Positions 44,248 through 52,669 of a DNA stretch of 64,000 bases are shown here, piece after piece. The notes under the pieces were generated by a model. It searched no databases. It was not told the origin of the DNA and saw only the letters and a program-made list of their open reading frames with translations. The stretch is taken from contig CAVTQZ010000001.1 in assembly GCA_963737015.1 (NCBI GenBank), positions 2,356,001 to 2,420,000 of the forward strand. The letters are read 5' to 3'. Origin of the DNA: CAVTQZ01 sp963737015. Its GTDB lineage: Bacteria; Actinomycetota; Acidimicrobiia; Acidimicrobiales; UBA8190. Both the position numbers and the translations under genes were made by a program. Each line of letters opens with the position of its first letter. Within the stretch, counting starts at the first letter, position 1.

Positions 44248-45152
44248 GCCACGACCGGGGCCAAGATGCGGCGCTATCGGGACTTCCCGAGCCTCCCGAA
44301 GTGGGCACGAGCGCCCTCGAACCCGGGACATTCGCCGGCACGTGCGTGCTCGTTACGGGCGGCGGCACGGGTATCGGCCGCTCCATAGCGGTCGAGTTCG
44401 CCAGGCTCGGCGCCTCGATCGCCATCGCCAGCCGGAACAAGGACCATCTCGCCAGGGGTGAAGCTGCGGTCAAGGAGACCGGCGCGACAGTTCTGAGCAC
44501 GACCTGTGACATCCGCGATCCCGACCAGCTTTCGGCGGCCTTCGACCTCTTCGAGTCGAATCTCGGATTGCCCGGCGTGCTCGTGAACAACGCCGCCGCC
44601 AACTTCCCGGTGCCTGCCGACGATCTCTCCCCCAACGGATGGCGCGCTGTGGTCGACATAACCCTGAACGGCACGTTCCTCTGCTCACGCGAATTCGCGC
44701 GACGACACATCGCAAATCGCACGCCGGGATCGATCATCAACCTGTGCGCCTCCTACTCCTGGACCGGTGGGCCAGGCTTCGCACACTCCGCAGCCGCGAA
44801 GGCGGGTGTGAAGAGCCTCGTCGAGACCCTTGCCGTCGAATGGGGTCCATACGGGATTCAGGTCAACGGGCTCGTTCCCGGCCTCTTTCCTCACGACGAC
44901 ATGACCTCGGACATAAAGGGCAACCTCGCCGCAGCGGAGGACCTCGAGTCCCGGCAGCCTGCCCTTCGCACGGGGCGTCTGCGCGAGATCGGATGGGCGG
45001 CGACATTCCTCGCTTCTCCGTTCGGCCGGTTCATCACCGGCCACACTCTCGTAGTCGATGGCGGCAACCATCTGCGCAGAGCCATGACGATGCCACCGGT
45101 CTCGACCGTGCGGGCGCAGATGGGACTCGAGTACCGGCCGGATGGCAAGTGA
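44244..45152 (+). CDS. SDR family oxidoreductase, 2,4-dienoyl-CoA reductase-like
   Basis: 302 aa. NADP-binding motif VLVTGGGTGIGRSIAVEFARLG and NNAAANFPVPADDLSPNGW. At the usual YxxxK site the sequence is AHSAAAKAGVKSLVETLAVEWGPYGIQVN, so Tyr is replaced by His while Lys is kept. This is the pattern of peroxisomal and mitochondrial dienoyl-CoA reductases. The first ~35 residues are an extra N-terminal extension. AAGAGGG precedes the ATG. It fits a beta-oxidation side step for unsaturated intermediates. Confidence 0.87.
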   Translation: MSHDRGQDAALSGLPEPPEVGTSALEPGTFAGTCVLVTGGGTGIGRSIAVEFARLGASIAIASRNKDHLARGEAAVKETGATVLSTTCDIRDPDQLSAAFDLFESNLGLPGVLVNNAAANFPVPADDLSPNGWRAVVDITLNGTFLCSREFARRHIANRTPGSIINLCASYSWTGGPGFAHSAAAKAGVKSLVETLAVEWGPYGIQVNGLVPGLFPHDDMTSDIKGNLAAAEDLESRQPALRTGRLREIGWAATFLASPFGRFITGHTLVVDGGNHLRRAMTMPPVSTVRAQMGLEYRPDGK

Positions 45153-45940
45153 GCGCTGACCCCACCTTCGTCCGGGTCGACCAAGAGGGCGCGGTCGCGA
45201 TCGTGACGCTCGACAGGCCCGAGAGGCTCAACGCCATGGGTGACACCATGGATGGGCAATTCTGGGCTGCTCTCGCGGAGGTGTTCTCCCGATCAGAGGT
45301 GCGAGTGGTCCTCTGGCGCGCAGAGGGAAGGGATTTCTCGGCTGGCAGGGACCTGAACGATCTCGGTGTAAGGCCGACAGGTGTCAGCGACTACCAATAC
45401 ATCTCCGAAGGACACGCCAAGACCCACGCCCTTCTCGTTCCTCCTCCGCTTCCCGTCGTCGTGGCGATACAAGGTTGGTGCATCGGGGGTTCCTTCGAGC
45501 GCGCACTTCTCTGCGACATGCGGATCGCGTCCGAGGATGCCAAGTTCAGGCTTCCGGAGCTTTCATACGGACTGGTCCCGGACTCGGGTGGGACCGCCCG
45601 GATATTCCAGATTTGCGGCGCAGGGGTTGCGAGCGACCTCGTGCTCACCGGGCGGGTAATGGCGGCCGAAGAAGCATTGCGACACGGGATCGTGAGCCGC
45701 GTCGTCACAAGGGAACGACTCGACGAGGAGGCAATGGAGGTCGCCCAGACAATCGCAAGGCAGCCGCCCCTTGCGGTACGGATGCACCGCCAGGTGCTCG
45801 GCACGCTGGGCGGCGCCGAGGTTGCAGCTTCGTTGCACGAGGAGCTGCTCTCGCAGATGCTCGTCTACAACTCGCAGGATTACGCGGAGCTCAAAGAAGC
45901 ACGTTCCAAAGGACGCGAGCCGCGCTTCCGTGGGACCTGA
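45149..45940 (+). CDS. Enoyl-CoA hydratase/isomerase family protein
   Basis: 263 aa crotonase. VAIVTLDRPERLNAMGDTM at the N-terminus; the oxyanion-hole segment RDFSAGRDLNDLG; both catalytic Glu positions present in GGSFERALLCD and FRLPELSYGLVPDSGGT; C-terminal AEEALRHGIVSRVV. GTG start overlaps the SDR stop (GTGA), so it is coupled. Likely hydrates a trans-enoyl-CoA from this pathway. Confidence 0.9.
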   Translation: MSADPTFVRVDQEGAVAIVTLDRPERLNAMGDTMDGQFWAALAEVFSRSEVRVVLWRAEGRDFSAGRDLNDLGVRPTGVSDYQYISEGHAKTHALLVPPPLPVVVAIQGWCIGGSFERALLCDMRIASEDAKFRLPELSYGLVPDSGGTARIFQICGAGVASDLVLTGRVMAAEEALRHGIVSRVVTRERLDEEAMEVAQTIARQPPLAVRMHRQVLGTLGGAEVAASLHEELLSQMLVYNSQDYAELKEARSKGREPRFRGT

Positions 45941-45971
45941 CAAGGCGAAGCCAAGGCGAAGCCATAGGGCC

Positions 45972-46808
45972 TCAGGCAAGCACAGAACTGAGAAAATCTG
46001 TGAGCACGCCGAGCGTCTCCGCCGGCGACTCCAGCTGAGGTGAGTGGCCCGCCTCGGCGATCACTGCCAAGCTCGCTCCCGGTATTGCCTCTGACATTCG
46101 TCGGGCGGGGTCGAGGAAAGGTTTGTCCTGCTCGCCGACGATCACGAGGACAGGAAGACGTAGAGCTCGCAGATCCTCCAGCAGGTCACGGGCTTCGAAC
46201 ATCGCGCTGCTCATGGAGAGCCACATCTCTGACGAACATGCGAGTTGCTGCGCGTCGAGGAGCTCCTGATAGCCGGGTCGCTCGGCGAGTAGGCGTCTGT
46301 GAGCGTCTGTGACGAGCGGACCGTCGAGCCCCCTCATCGCCTCGACCAGCGCCTGCATCCCACCGGTCTCCACGATTTGTCTGCCGGCAGCAGCCATCTC
46401 CGGGTCCATCTCGATGCGGCTGTGGAAGGTATCCATGAGTACAAGGCCCTCCAGACGAGGCTCGTGCGACAGGGCGATCAGCTCGGCGACCATCCCGCCC
46501 ATGGAATGGCCCATCAGGGTGAGGCGTTCCCATCCGAGGATGTCCACGAGCGCGATCGCGTCCTCGACGAAGCGTTCGAAGACGTAAGCGTTCTCTCCCG
46601 ACGGGTGGCCGCTCCCACCGTGGCCGCGCTGATCGGGGGTGACGACGTGCCAGCCGCGCGCGGCCAAGGCACCCATCAGTTCGGAGAAATTCTCCTTTGC
46701 TCCGCAGAACCCGTGCAGGATCAAAAGGGGCCGGCCTCCCTCCCCCGCCTCGAGCACCTCGAGGCCCACGCCCTGCACGTTTACGCTTCGCTTTCTCGGA
46801 GCCTCCAT
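45972..46808 (-). CDS. Alpha/beta hydrolase
   Basis: 278 aa. Nucleophile elbow GHSMGG, oxyanion region ILHGFCG, acid Asp near VIVGEQDKPFLDP and His in AEAGHSPQLESP. It resembles meta-cleavage-product hydrolases and general esterases (MhpC/BphD-like). Convergent with the enoyl-CoA hydratase and divergent from the 46865 dehydrogenase, with 56 bases between starts. Confidence 0.9.
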   Translation of the reverse strand: MEAPRKRSVNVQGVGLEVLEAGEGGRPLLILHGFCGAKENFSELMGALAARGWHVVTPDQRGHGGSGHPSGENAYVFERFVEDAIALVDILGWERLTLMGHSMGGMVAELIALSHEPRLEGLVLMDTFHSRIEMDPEMAAAGRQIVETGGMQALVEAMRGLDGPLVTDAHRRLLAERPGYQELLDAQQLACSSEMWLSMSSAMFEARDLLEDLRALRLPVLVIVGEQDKPFLDPARRMSEAIPGASLAVIAEAGHSPQLESPAETLGVLTDFLSSVLA

Positions 46809-46864
46809 GGCGCGATCCTCGCACGCTTCGAATGTTGGCGGGGTCCTTAACTATCGTGAGAGCC

Positions 46865-48112
46865 ATGGCCATCACAGAACCAAAGGCTCCGGAAGAGCTC
46901 GACCCCCCGCAAATGGAGTCGGGGGGCTCGGACGAGGCGAAAATGCTTCGCGAGCGAGTCGGCAAGCTGCTCGCGGACCACGACCCCGCCACCACTCCGG
47001 TCCACGAGTTCCTCGGCGAACGTTTTGACGCAGGTCTCGCCTGGGTCTGGTTCCCCGAGGGCTACGGCGGTCTGGGGCTCACTCCGAAGCTCCAAGCGCC
47101 CGTGGAGCGCGCCTTGAGAGAAGCAGGTGCTCCGACGGTGGCCGAGCGAAACGTGATCGGTTACGGGATGGGGGCGCCGACCGTGGCTACGCACGGCACC
47201 GAAGAGCAGAAGAAGCGTCTTCTGCGCCCGCTCTTCACGGCCGAGGAGATCTGGTGCCAGCTCTTCTCGGAACCCGGCGCCGGCTCCGACGTTGCCGGAC
47301 TCGCCACCTCCGCTGTAAGAGACGGGGACGAGTGGGTCGTGAACGGTCAGAAGGTCTGGACGACGCTCGCGCACGTCTCGAAATGGGGGATGTTGCTCGC
47401 CCGGACCGACCCCGAGGCCCCGAAGCACCAGGGTCTCACCTATTTCATCGTTGACATGAGAGGTCCCGGCGTCGAGGTCCGCCCCCTGCGACAGATGACC
47501 GGCCACGCGGAATTCAACGAGGTCTTCTTCACCGACGCCCGCATCCCCGACAGCATGCGCCTCGACGCCGTGGGCGCAGGCTGGCGCGTCGCAATGACGA
47601 CACTCATGAACGAGCGCGTCGCTCTCGGCGGCGGCGTGCCTGCGCGCGAATCGGGCCCCATCCAGCAGGCCGTCGAGATATGGAAGGAGAAAGCGGAGAA
47701 AAGCAGGGTTCAGCACGATCAGCTGGTCCGCTTGTGGATCGAAGCCGAGGTCGGCCGCATCACGAACCTCCGCGCTCGCGAACAGCGGCGGGCGGGCACT
47801 CCCGGACCCGAGGGTTCGGTCGCGAAACTCAAGGGGGCCGAGTTGAACAAGCGCATCTACGAGTTCTGTGTCGACCTCATGGGGATGGACGCGACGCTCT
47901 ACCCCTTCGGATACGAGATGGTCCGACCCGACGTCGCGAGCCTCTTCGGCGGCGGTGACCCACGCGTTGCGTTCCTGCGTTCTCGCGCCAATTCGATAGA
48001 AGGCGGCACCTCCGAGATCATGCGCAACATCCTCGGGGAGAGAGTGCTCGGGCTCCCCGGTGAGCCCAGGGCCGACAAGGAGGTCCCGTGGTCCCAAGTA
48101 CCGCGGAGTTGA
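46865..48112 (+). CDS. Acyl-CoA dehydrogenase
   Basis: 415 aa. Motifs: WVWFPEGYGGLGLTPKLQAP, EEIWCQLFSEPGAGSDVAGL, VNGQKVWTTLAHVSKWGMLLARTDP and the C-terminal RANSIEGGTSEIMRNILGERVLGLP, which retains the acidic residue before GGTSE. Similar in architecture to the 61105 enzyme. The last 25 bases overlap the next gene, whose SD (GGAGG) lies inside this one. Confidence 0.92.
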   Translation: MAITEPKAPEELDPPQMESGGSDEAKMLRERVGKLLADHDPATTPVHEFLGERFDAGLAWVWFPEGYGGLGLTPKLQAPVERALREAGAPTVAERNVIGYGMGAPTVATHGTEEQKKRLLRPLFTAEEIWCQLFSEPGAGSDVAGLATSAVRDGDEWVVNGQKVWTTLAHVSKWGMLLARTDPEAPKHQGLTYFIVDMRGPGVEVRPLRQMTGHAEFNEVFFTDARIPDSMRLDAVGAGWRVAMTTLMNERVALGGGVPARESGPIQQAVEIWKEKAEKSRVQHDQLVRLWIEAEVGRITNLRAREQRRAGTPGPEGSVAKLKGAELNKRIYEFCVDLMGMDATLYPFGYEMVRPDVASLFGGGDPRVAFLRSRANSIEGGTSEIMRNILGERVLGLPGEPRADKEVPWSQVPRS

Positions 48113-48870
48113 CGGCGAGGGGCCTCATATGGCGGGAGGAGGACGTAACCACCCGGGGTGTGCGCCAACGACGCTTCGACGTGCTCCGTGACGGTCGCAC
48201 GGTACCGGGCCTCTTATGGACGCCGGAGGGAGCGACCGGACCGCGTCCTCTTGTACTCATAGGACACGGCGCGGGCCACACCAAGCGGGGACCATATGTA
48301 GTGGCACTGGCGCGCAAGCTCGTGCGCCACCACGCCTTCGCGGCCGCGGCGATCGACGGACCGGTGCACGGAGACCGTCGACGCGACGCTTCCGACGACG
48401 GTGCGCTCATGATGATGGAGTTCGCTCACGCCTGGGCGAGCGACCCGTCGATGACCGACGAGATGATCTGCGACTGGCGCACGACGCTCGACGCCCTGAT
48501 GGATCTCGACGAGATCGGAGAGTCCCGCGTCGGATGGTGGGGATTGTCGATGGGGACGATTTTCGGGATCCCGTTTGTCGCGGCCGAGAAGAGGGTGGAG
48601 GTCGCCGTTCTAGGCCTCATGGGGGTCGCAACACCCGAAGCGTCTTTCACAGAGAGGTTCCTGCGAGACGCGCGTTCCGTCGCTTGCCCGGTCCTCTTCC
48701 TGCTTCAGTGGGACGACGAACTCATGCGGCGCGCCGATGTGCTCGCTCTCTTCGGTGAGATCGGAAGCACCGACAAGCGTCTTCACGCTCACCCCGGGGG
48801 ACATGTGGCGGTGCCTACAGAGGAGCTCGACTGGAGCGCACGATTTCTCGCGGATCACCTCGGTAGTTAG
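48088..48870 (+). CDS. Alpha/beta hydrolase (dienelactone-hydrolase-like)
   Basis: 260 aa. Ser nucleophile in GWWGLSMGTIFG, early block LVLIGHGAGHTKRG, a His in the C-terminal HPGGHVAVP and an acid in LLQWDDELM. This layout fits the acetyl-xylan-esterase/dienelactone hydrolase group. GTG start with AAGGAGG five bases upstream; coupled to the dehydrogenase by overlap. Confidence 0.85.
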   Translation: MVPSTAELTARGLIWREEDVTTRGVRQRRFDVLRDGRTVPGLLWTPEGATGPRPLVLIGHGAGHTKRGPYVVALARKLVRHHAFAAAAIDGPVHGDRRRDASDDGALMMMEFAHAWASDPSMTDEMICDWRTTLDALMDLDEIGESRVGWWGLSMGTIFGIPFVAAEKRVEVAVLGLMGVATPEASFTERFLRDARSVACPVLFLLQWDDELMRRADVLALFGEIGSTDKRLHAHPGGHVAVPTEELDWSARFLADHLGS

Positions 48871-48890
48871 ACGCTTGGGCGGTTAGCCGC

Positions 48891-50655
48891 TTAGACGCTT
48901 GGGCCGCGCGCCCGTTTGGCCGCTTGGGAACCGACCACGGAGGTCACGGCCCTCGCTGCCAGAGCAACGAGCGTGAGAGTGGGTCCGTAGCCGGAGGATG
49001 TTACGAAGACCGACGAGTCGGCCACGAAGACGTTGTCGAAACCGTGTACGCGTCCGTAAGGGTCCACGACCGAGGTCCGCGGATCTCTTCCCATCCTCGT
49101 CGTACCCATGACGTGGCGGCTCGCCGGCACCGCGGACAAGGTCCCATGCCGAGCGTCGGCGCGGGTGTCGGCGTCGGCGTCGGCGTCGGTCGTCGGCATC
49201 GGCATCGGCATCGGCATCGGCATCGCCCGGTAACGACGCTAAGGCCGGCGACGTGGCGACCCTCGTCCAGGTCGCTCCCATCTCCCGCAGTACACGCACC
49301 AGGACGCGGCTGTGATGATCGGACGCGACCACCTCGTGGCGATGGGGGCTGTACGTCACACGGGCCACGGGGAATCCGCGCGCGTCACGGATCTCGGGGT
49401 CCAGATCCACCATGTTCGTGAGTTGTGCCAGATCCTCGCCCTGCATGGTGAAGGCCCACATACGGTCGCGAAGCGGAGAGGCGCGCATTAGTTGTTTGTG
49501 CTTCATGCCCCAGGGATAGAGCTTCGCTTCGGCAATCGGGAGGCTCGGACCGCCGTGCTCGACCATTCCACCCCTGATCCAAGGGAGTCCTGCCTCCTTC
49601 GCTGCGGCCCGTGATTCATCGTCGACCACGACTGCGTCGTCGTGCAGGTGCGTCACCGCGCGCCCTCTGTGCGCGTGGAGGCGCTGCGGCACAGTACCCG
49701 CAACGAACGTCTGGAAATGGACCATCAGGTTGCGCCCGATCATCGGATGCTCGATACCTGAGAGAAGCAGAAGTCGGGGGGTCTCGATCGCTCCTCCTGC
49801 GACGAAGATGTTGTGGGCGCCGATCCTGCGCGCTTTGCGATCGGGCCCTATCGCTTCTACTCCGGTCGCCCTTCGTCCTTCGAAGATGATGCGCGACACG
49901 AACGTCTCGGAGAGCAACTCCGCACGCCCGGTTCTGAGAGCCCGTTCGAGCATCGCGAGCGGATCTCCCTTGGCGTGGATCGGACAGCCGAAGAAGGCAC
50001 AGAACCCGCAGTTGTTACAGGCAGGTCGCCCGTCATACGTAACTGAGTTGGCCGCCGTCGGTGCCGGGTACGGATGAAGGCCCATGCGGAAGGCAGCCTC
50101 GGAGGACAACGTGGCGCCGTACATCGGCGCCCCCGGAGGCATCGGGTACGGCCCCGACCGCCAGGAGGCGAAAGGGTTGGACGCTGTGTCACCTGCCACC
50201 CCGATCGACTTCTCGGCCTGCGCGTAGAACGGCTCGAGCTCCGCGTAGTCGAGGGGCCAATCCTCGACCGTCGCTCCCTCGACGGGGCCGTGGGTGCTCA
50301 GGAGGGCGAAGTCCTCTTCGCGAAAGCGCGGCACCTTGCCGTCCGCGTGCACTCCCCCACCTCCCACGGTCGAGGGGATCGAGTTCACCTCGCCGACATG
50401 AGTGTGAAGGCCTTCTTCCTCCCTCGTTCGGAAGGTCCTCGGCTCTGTGATTGGGTCGGGACCGAGGAAGTGCCGATGCACGAACTTGATCTCGTCATTC
50501 GAGAAATCGGCCATGAGCCGCGGATCGCCTGGTATCTCGGGGTCGATCAGATGGTTTCGGCCCTTCTCCACGATGACGACGTCCCAGCCCGACCGGGTGA
50601 GCAGGTCGGCCACGGTCGCGCCTCCAGGGCCGGAGCCGACGATCACGGCGTCCAC
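48891..50655 (-). CDS. GMC oxidoreductase (one frameshift)
   Basis: FAD-dependent GMC family. N-terminus VDAVIVGSGPGGATVADLLTRSG; Cys-rich CNNCGFCAFFGCPIHAKGDP. The frame breaks at an extra T at 49190 inside hexanucleotide repeats. The C-terminal domain resumes in the other register to 48891 with ASRHVMGTTRMGRDP (catalytic His) and VFVTSSGYGPTLTLVAL. The Asn usually found in NPTLT reads Gly here. The repeats insert an Asp-Ala-rich stretch before the C-terminal domain. Pairs with the small subunit upstream. Confidence 0.82.
49160..49226. repeat. Hexanucleotide repeats within the GMC gene
   Basis: On the plus strand, about four GGCGTC units followed by about five GGCATC units, interrupted by an extra T at 49190. 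The repeats encode alternating Asp-Ala. Hexamer copy change keeps frame; the single T does not. Confidence 0.85.
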
Positions 50656-50663
50656 GAAGTCGG

Positions 50664-51224
50664 TCAGGGCCCTGACACCTCCGAGTCCGAGTATCCACGC
50701 GGTTGGACATCCCCGGGGAACCGGATCGAACGCCAACCGACGCATTCGCGGTTGCCGCCGTACTCAGGAGGTCCGTACATCCCTTCGCAACAGTGCTCGT
50801 AGAGCATCTCTGTGAATTCGGCCTGAGCGTTCAATGCAGTGTCCTGCTCCTCAGCGGAAAGGTCGTTGAAGTCCTCTCCCAGAGCCGCCAGCCCCGATCT
50901 GTATCGCTGCTGCAGGCCGGCGACCGGCCCGTTGAACTCGCGCTCGGGCAAACCAAGGGAACCCTCGATGCGGATCCTCCAGGCGAGCTCGTCGATCTCA
51001 TTGAGGGGATGGAAGCGACCGAAACAGCTCTCACCGCCACTGCGGCCCGATGTCGGTCCTCGAGCCCAGATCCGTGGCGGATCGAACTCGAATGCTCCTA
51101 GAAGTCCGTCTATGTAGTCCGCCACGCGGGCTTCGGTTGCGCCCGCCGACTTATCCGAGGGTATGAGCCGCTCACAAGCGGCGCGAAGTTTCTCGTATTC
51201 GACCTCGGTCAGCCATATGGGCAC
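50664..51224 (-). CDS. Gluconate 2-dehydrogenase subunit 3-like protein
   Basis: 186 aa. Pattern LTEVEYEKLRAACERLIPSDKSAGATEARVADYIDGLLG, then LPEREFNGPVAGLQQRYRSGLAALG and LYEHCCEGMYGPPEYGGNRECVGWRSI, is the small-subunit family that accompanies GMC dehydrogenases. No Tat signal is seen in the chosen start (GTG 51224); upstream starts would overlap the divergent phosphoesterase gene. Ends nine bases before the GMC start. Confidence 0.82.
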   Translation of the reverse strand: MPIWLTEVEYEKLRAACERLIPSDKSAGATEARVADYIDGLLGAFEFDPPRIWARGPTSGRSGGESCFGRFHPLNEIDELAWRIRIEGSLGLPEREFNGPVAGLQQRYRSGLAALGEDFNDLSAEEQDTALNAQAEFTEMLYEHCCEGMYGPPEYGGNRECVGWRSIRFPGDVQPRGYSDSEVSGP

Positions 51225-51244
51225 CGAGCGCGAGGCTACGCTGC

Positions 51245-52354
51245 ATGCGCGTGCATATCCCGGAGGCGCGCCGGTTCGTTGTCGGCGGACCGCTGGCCAC
51301 ACTGGCTCGCGCGCTTCTGCTCCCCTTGCTCCTTGGCGCTTCGCTCGCTTCGGTCGCTGCGTGCTCTTCGCCTGCGTCCTCAGGTCACCGGAGACCGGGT
51401 GCGCCGCCTTCGACGATCGCCGGGCCCGGCGGGACCAATGCTTTGCCACCGACGACGCAGGCCCAGGCGCCCTCGTCGCGAGCTTCGGGCCGTGAGGGAG
51501 TGCCCGCCTTCACGCACATCTTCGTCGTGGTGATGGAGAACCTGTCCGACCAAGGCGCTCTTGCGACGCCGTCCATTGCAGCGCTGGCTCACCGTTATGC
51601 CTTCGCCAGTTCCTATTACGCGGTGTCCCATCCGAGTCTCCCCAATTATTTGGCGCTCGTGTCGGGCTCCACGTGGGGCATCTCGTCGGACTGCACGTCC
51701 TGTGGTGTCTCGGGTCCGAATCTCGCACGCCAGCTCGACGCGGCCGGGATCTCCTGGGGCGCGTACCTCGAAGCGATGCCCGCCGCCTGCTTCTCCGGGC
51801 CCGAGGCTGACGGCGGGCTGTACGCCAAGAAGCACAACCCGTTCATCTACTTCGACGACGTGCGCACCAACCCCCGAATCTGCAACCACCTGCAACCCTT
51901 GAGCTCGCTCACCACGATCCTTTCGCAGACTCCGTCCGAGGTGCCGCGTTTCGTCTGGGTCACGCCCGACATGTGCCACGACGGGCACGACTGCTCCGCT
52001 GCGACCGCTGGTAGTTGGCTCTCGAGCTTCGTCTCGACCGTCACCGCCAGTCCCGCATGGCAAGGTGGCGGTGTCATGTTCATCGTGTGGGACGAAGGCT
52101 CCGACGACAGTTCGATGGATCCCACGACCGGGGCGACGCGGTCGGCTGGCGGCGGCGGACACATCCTCGCCCTGGTCGTGGCTCCCGGCTTGCCCAATGG
52201 TGAGGATGTGAACGTCACTTACGATCACTACTCGCTCCTGCGGACTGTCGAGGACTCCCTTTCGCTTCCCCTTCTGGCAAACGCCTCGGCGCCCGGCGTG
52301 AAACCGCTCGCGGCGTTCTGGTCCGGCGGTTCCGCGTCCGCGTCCGCGGGCTGA
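51245..52354 (+). CDS. Phosphoesterase family lipoprotein (acid phosphatase/phospholipase C-like)
   Basis: 369 aa. Lipoprotein signal with lipobox SVAACSS. Phosphoesterase-domain blocks: HIFVVVMENLSDQGAL, SHPSLPNYLALVSGSTWGISSDC, WGAYLEAMPAACF, FVWVTPDMCHDGHDC and VMFIVWDEGSDDSS, then GGGGHILALVVAPG. The Asp/His/Asn metal-ligand set expected for the AcpA superfamily is present. Likely cell-surface phosphate scavenging. Ends in a short Ser-Ala repeat. The ATG is 20 bases from the divergent dehydrogenase subunit. Confidence 0.87.
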   Translation: MRVHIPEARRFVVGGPLATLARALLLPLLLGASLASVAACSSPASSGHRRPGAPPSTIAGPGGTNALPPTTQAQAPSSRASGREGVPAFTHIFVVVMENLSDQGALATPSIAALAHRYAFASSYYAVSHPSLPNYLALVSGSTWGISSDCTSCGVSGPNLARQLDAAGISWGAYLEAMPAACFSGPEADGGLYAKKHNPFIYFDDVRTNPRICNHLQPLSSLTTILSQTPSEVPRFVWVTPDMCHDGHDCSAATAGSWLSSFVSTVTASPAWQGGGVMFIVWDEGSDDSSMDPTTGATRSAGGGGHILALVVAPGLPNGEDVNVTYDHYSLLRTVEDSLSLPLLANASAPGVKPLAAFWSGGSASASAG

Positions 52355-52370
52355 TCCGCGGTCCGCCGAC

Positions 52371-52664
52371 ATGCACGTCGCCGCGCTCGAGATGGAGCTT
52401 CACCTCGCAGAGTCGGGCTCGCTGAAGGAGAAGCGCGCCGTGGTGCGCCACGTGGTCGAAACCGCTCGCAGACGCTTCGGGGTTTCGGCCTCCGAGGTCT
52501 CCCACCACGACCGCTGGCAACGAGCGGGCATCGGCTTCAGCGTCGTCGCGCCGAATGTCCGGCACGCCGAGGACCTCCTGGACCGAGTGGAACGATTCGT
52601 GTGGTCCCACCCCGAAGTCACCGTCCTGTCCTGCTCGCGGCAGTGGATGGAGCTGGAGTCCTGA
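52371..52664 (+). CDS. DUF503 family protein
   Basis: 97 aa, single DUF503 domain (ELHLAESGSLKEKRAVVRHVVETARRRFGVSASEVSHHDRWQRAGIGFSVVA). Usually found beside rbfA or translation genes (YlxP-like), but here it sits between a phosphoesterase and a transporter. Possible RNA-binding role, not established. Confidence 0.88.
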   Translation: MHVAALEMELHLAESGSLKEKRAVVRHVVETARRRFGVSASEVSHHDRWQRAGIGFSVVAPNVRHAEDLLDRVERFVWSHPEVTVLSCSRQWMELES

Positions 52665-52669
52665 GCGTC

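Noticed and set aside
49160..49226. CRISPR array or regulatory repeat in the GMC gene region
   Set aside because: The units are contiguous hexamers without spacers and lie within a coding sequence whose protein homology continues on both sides.
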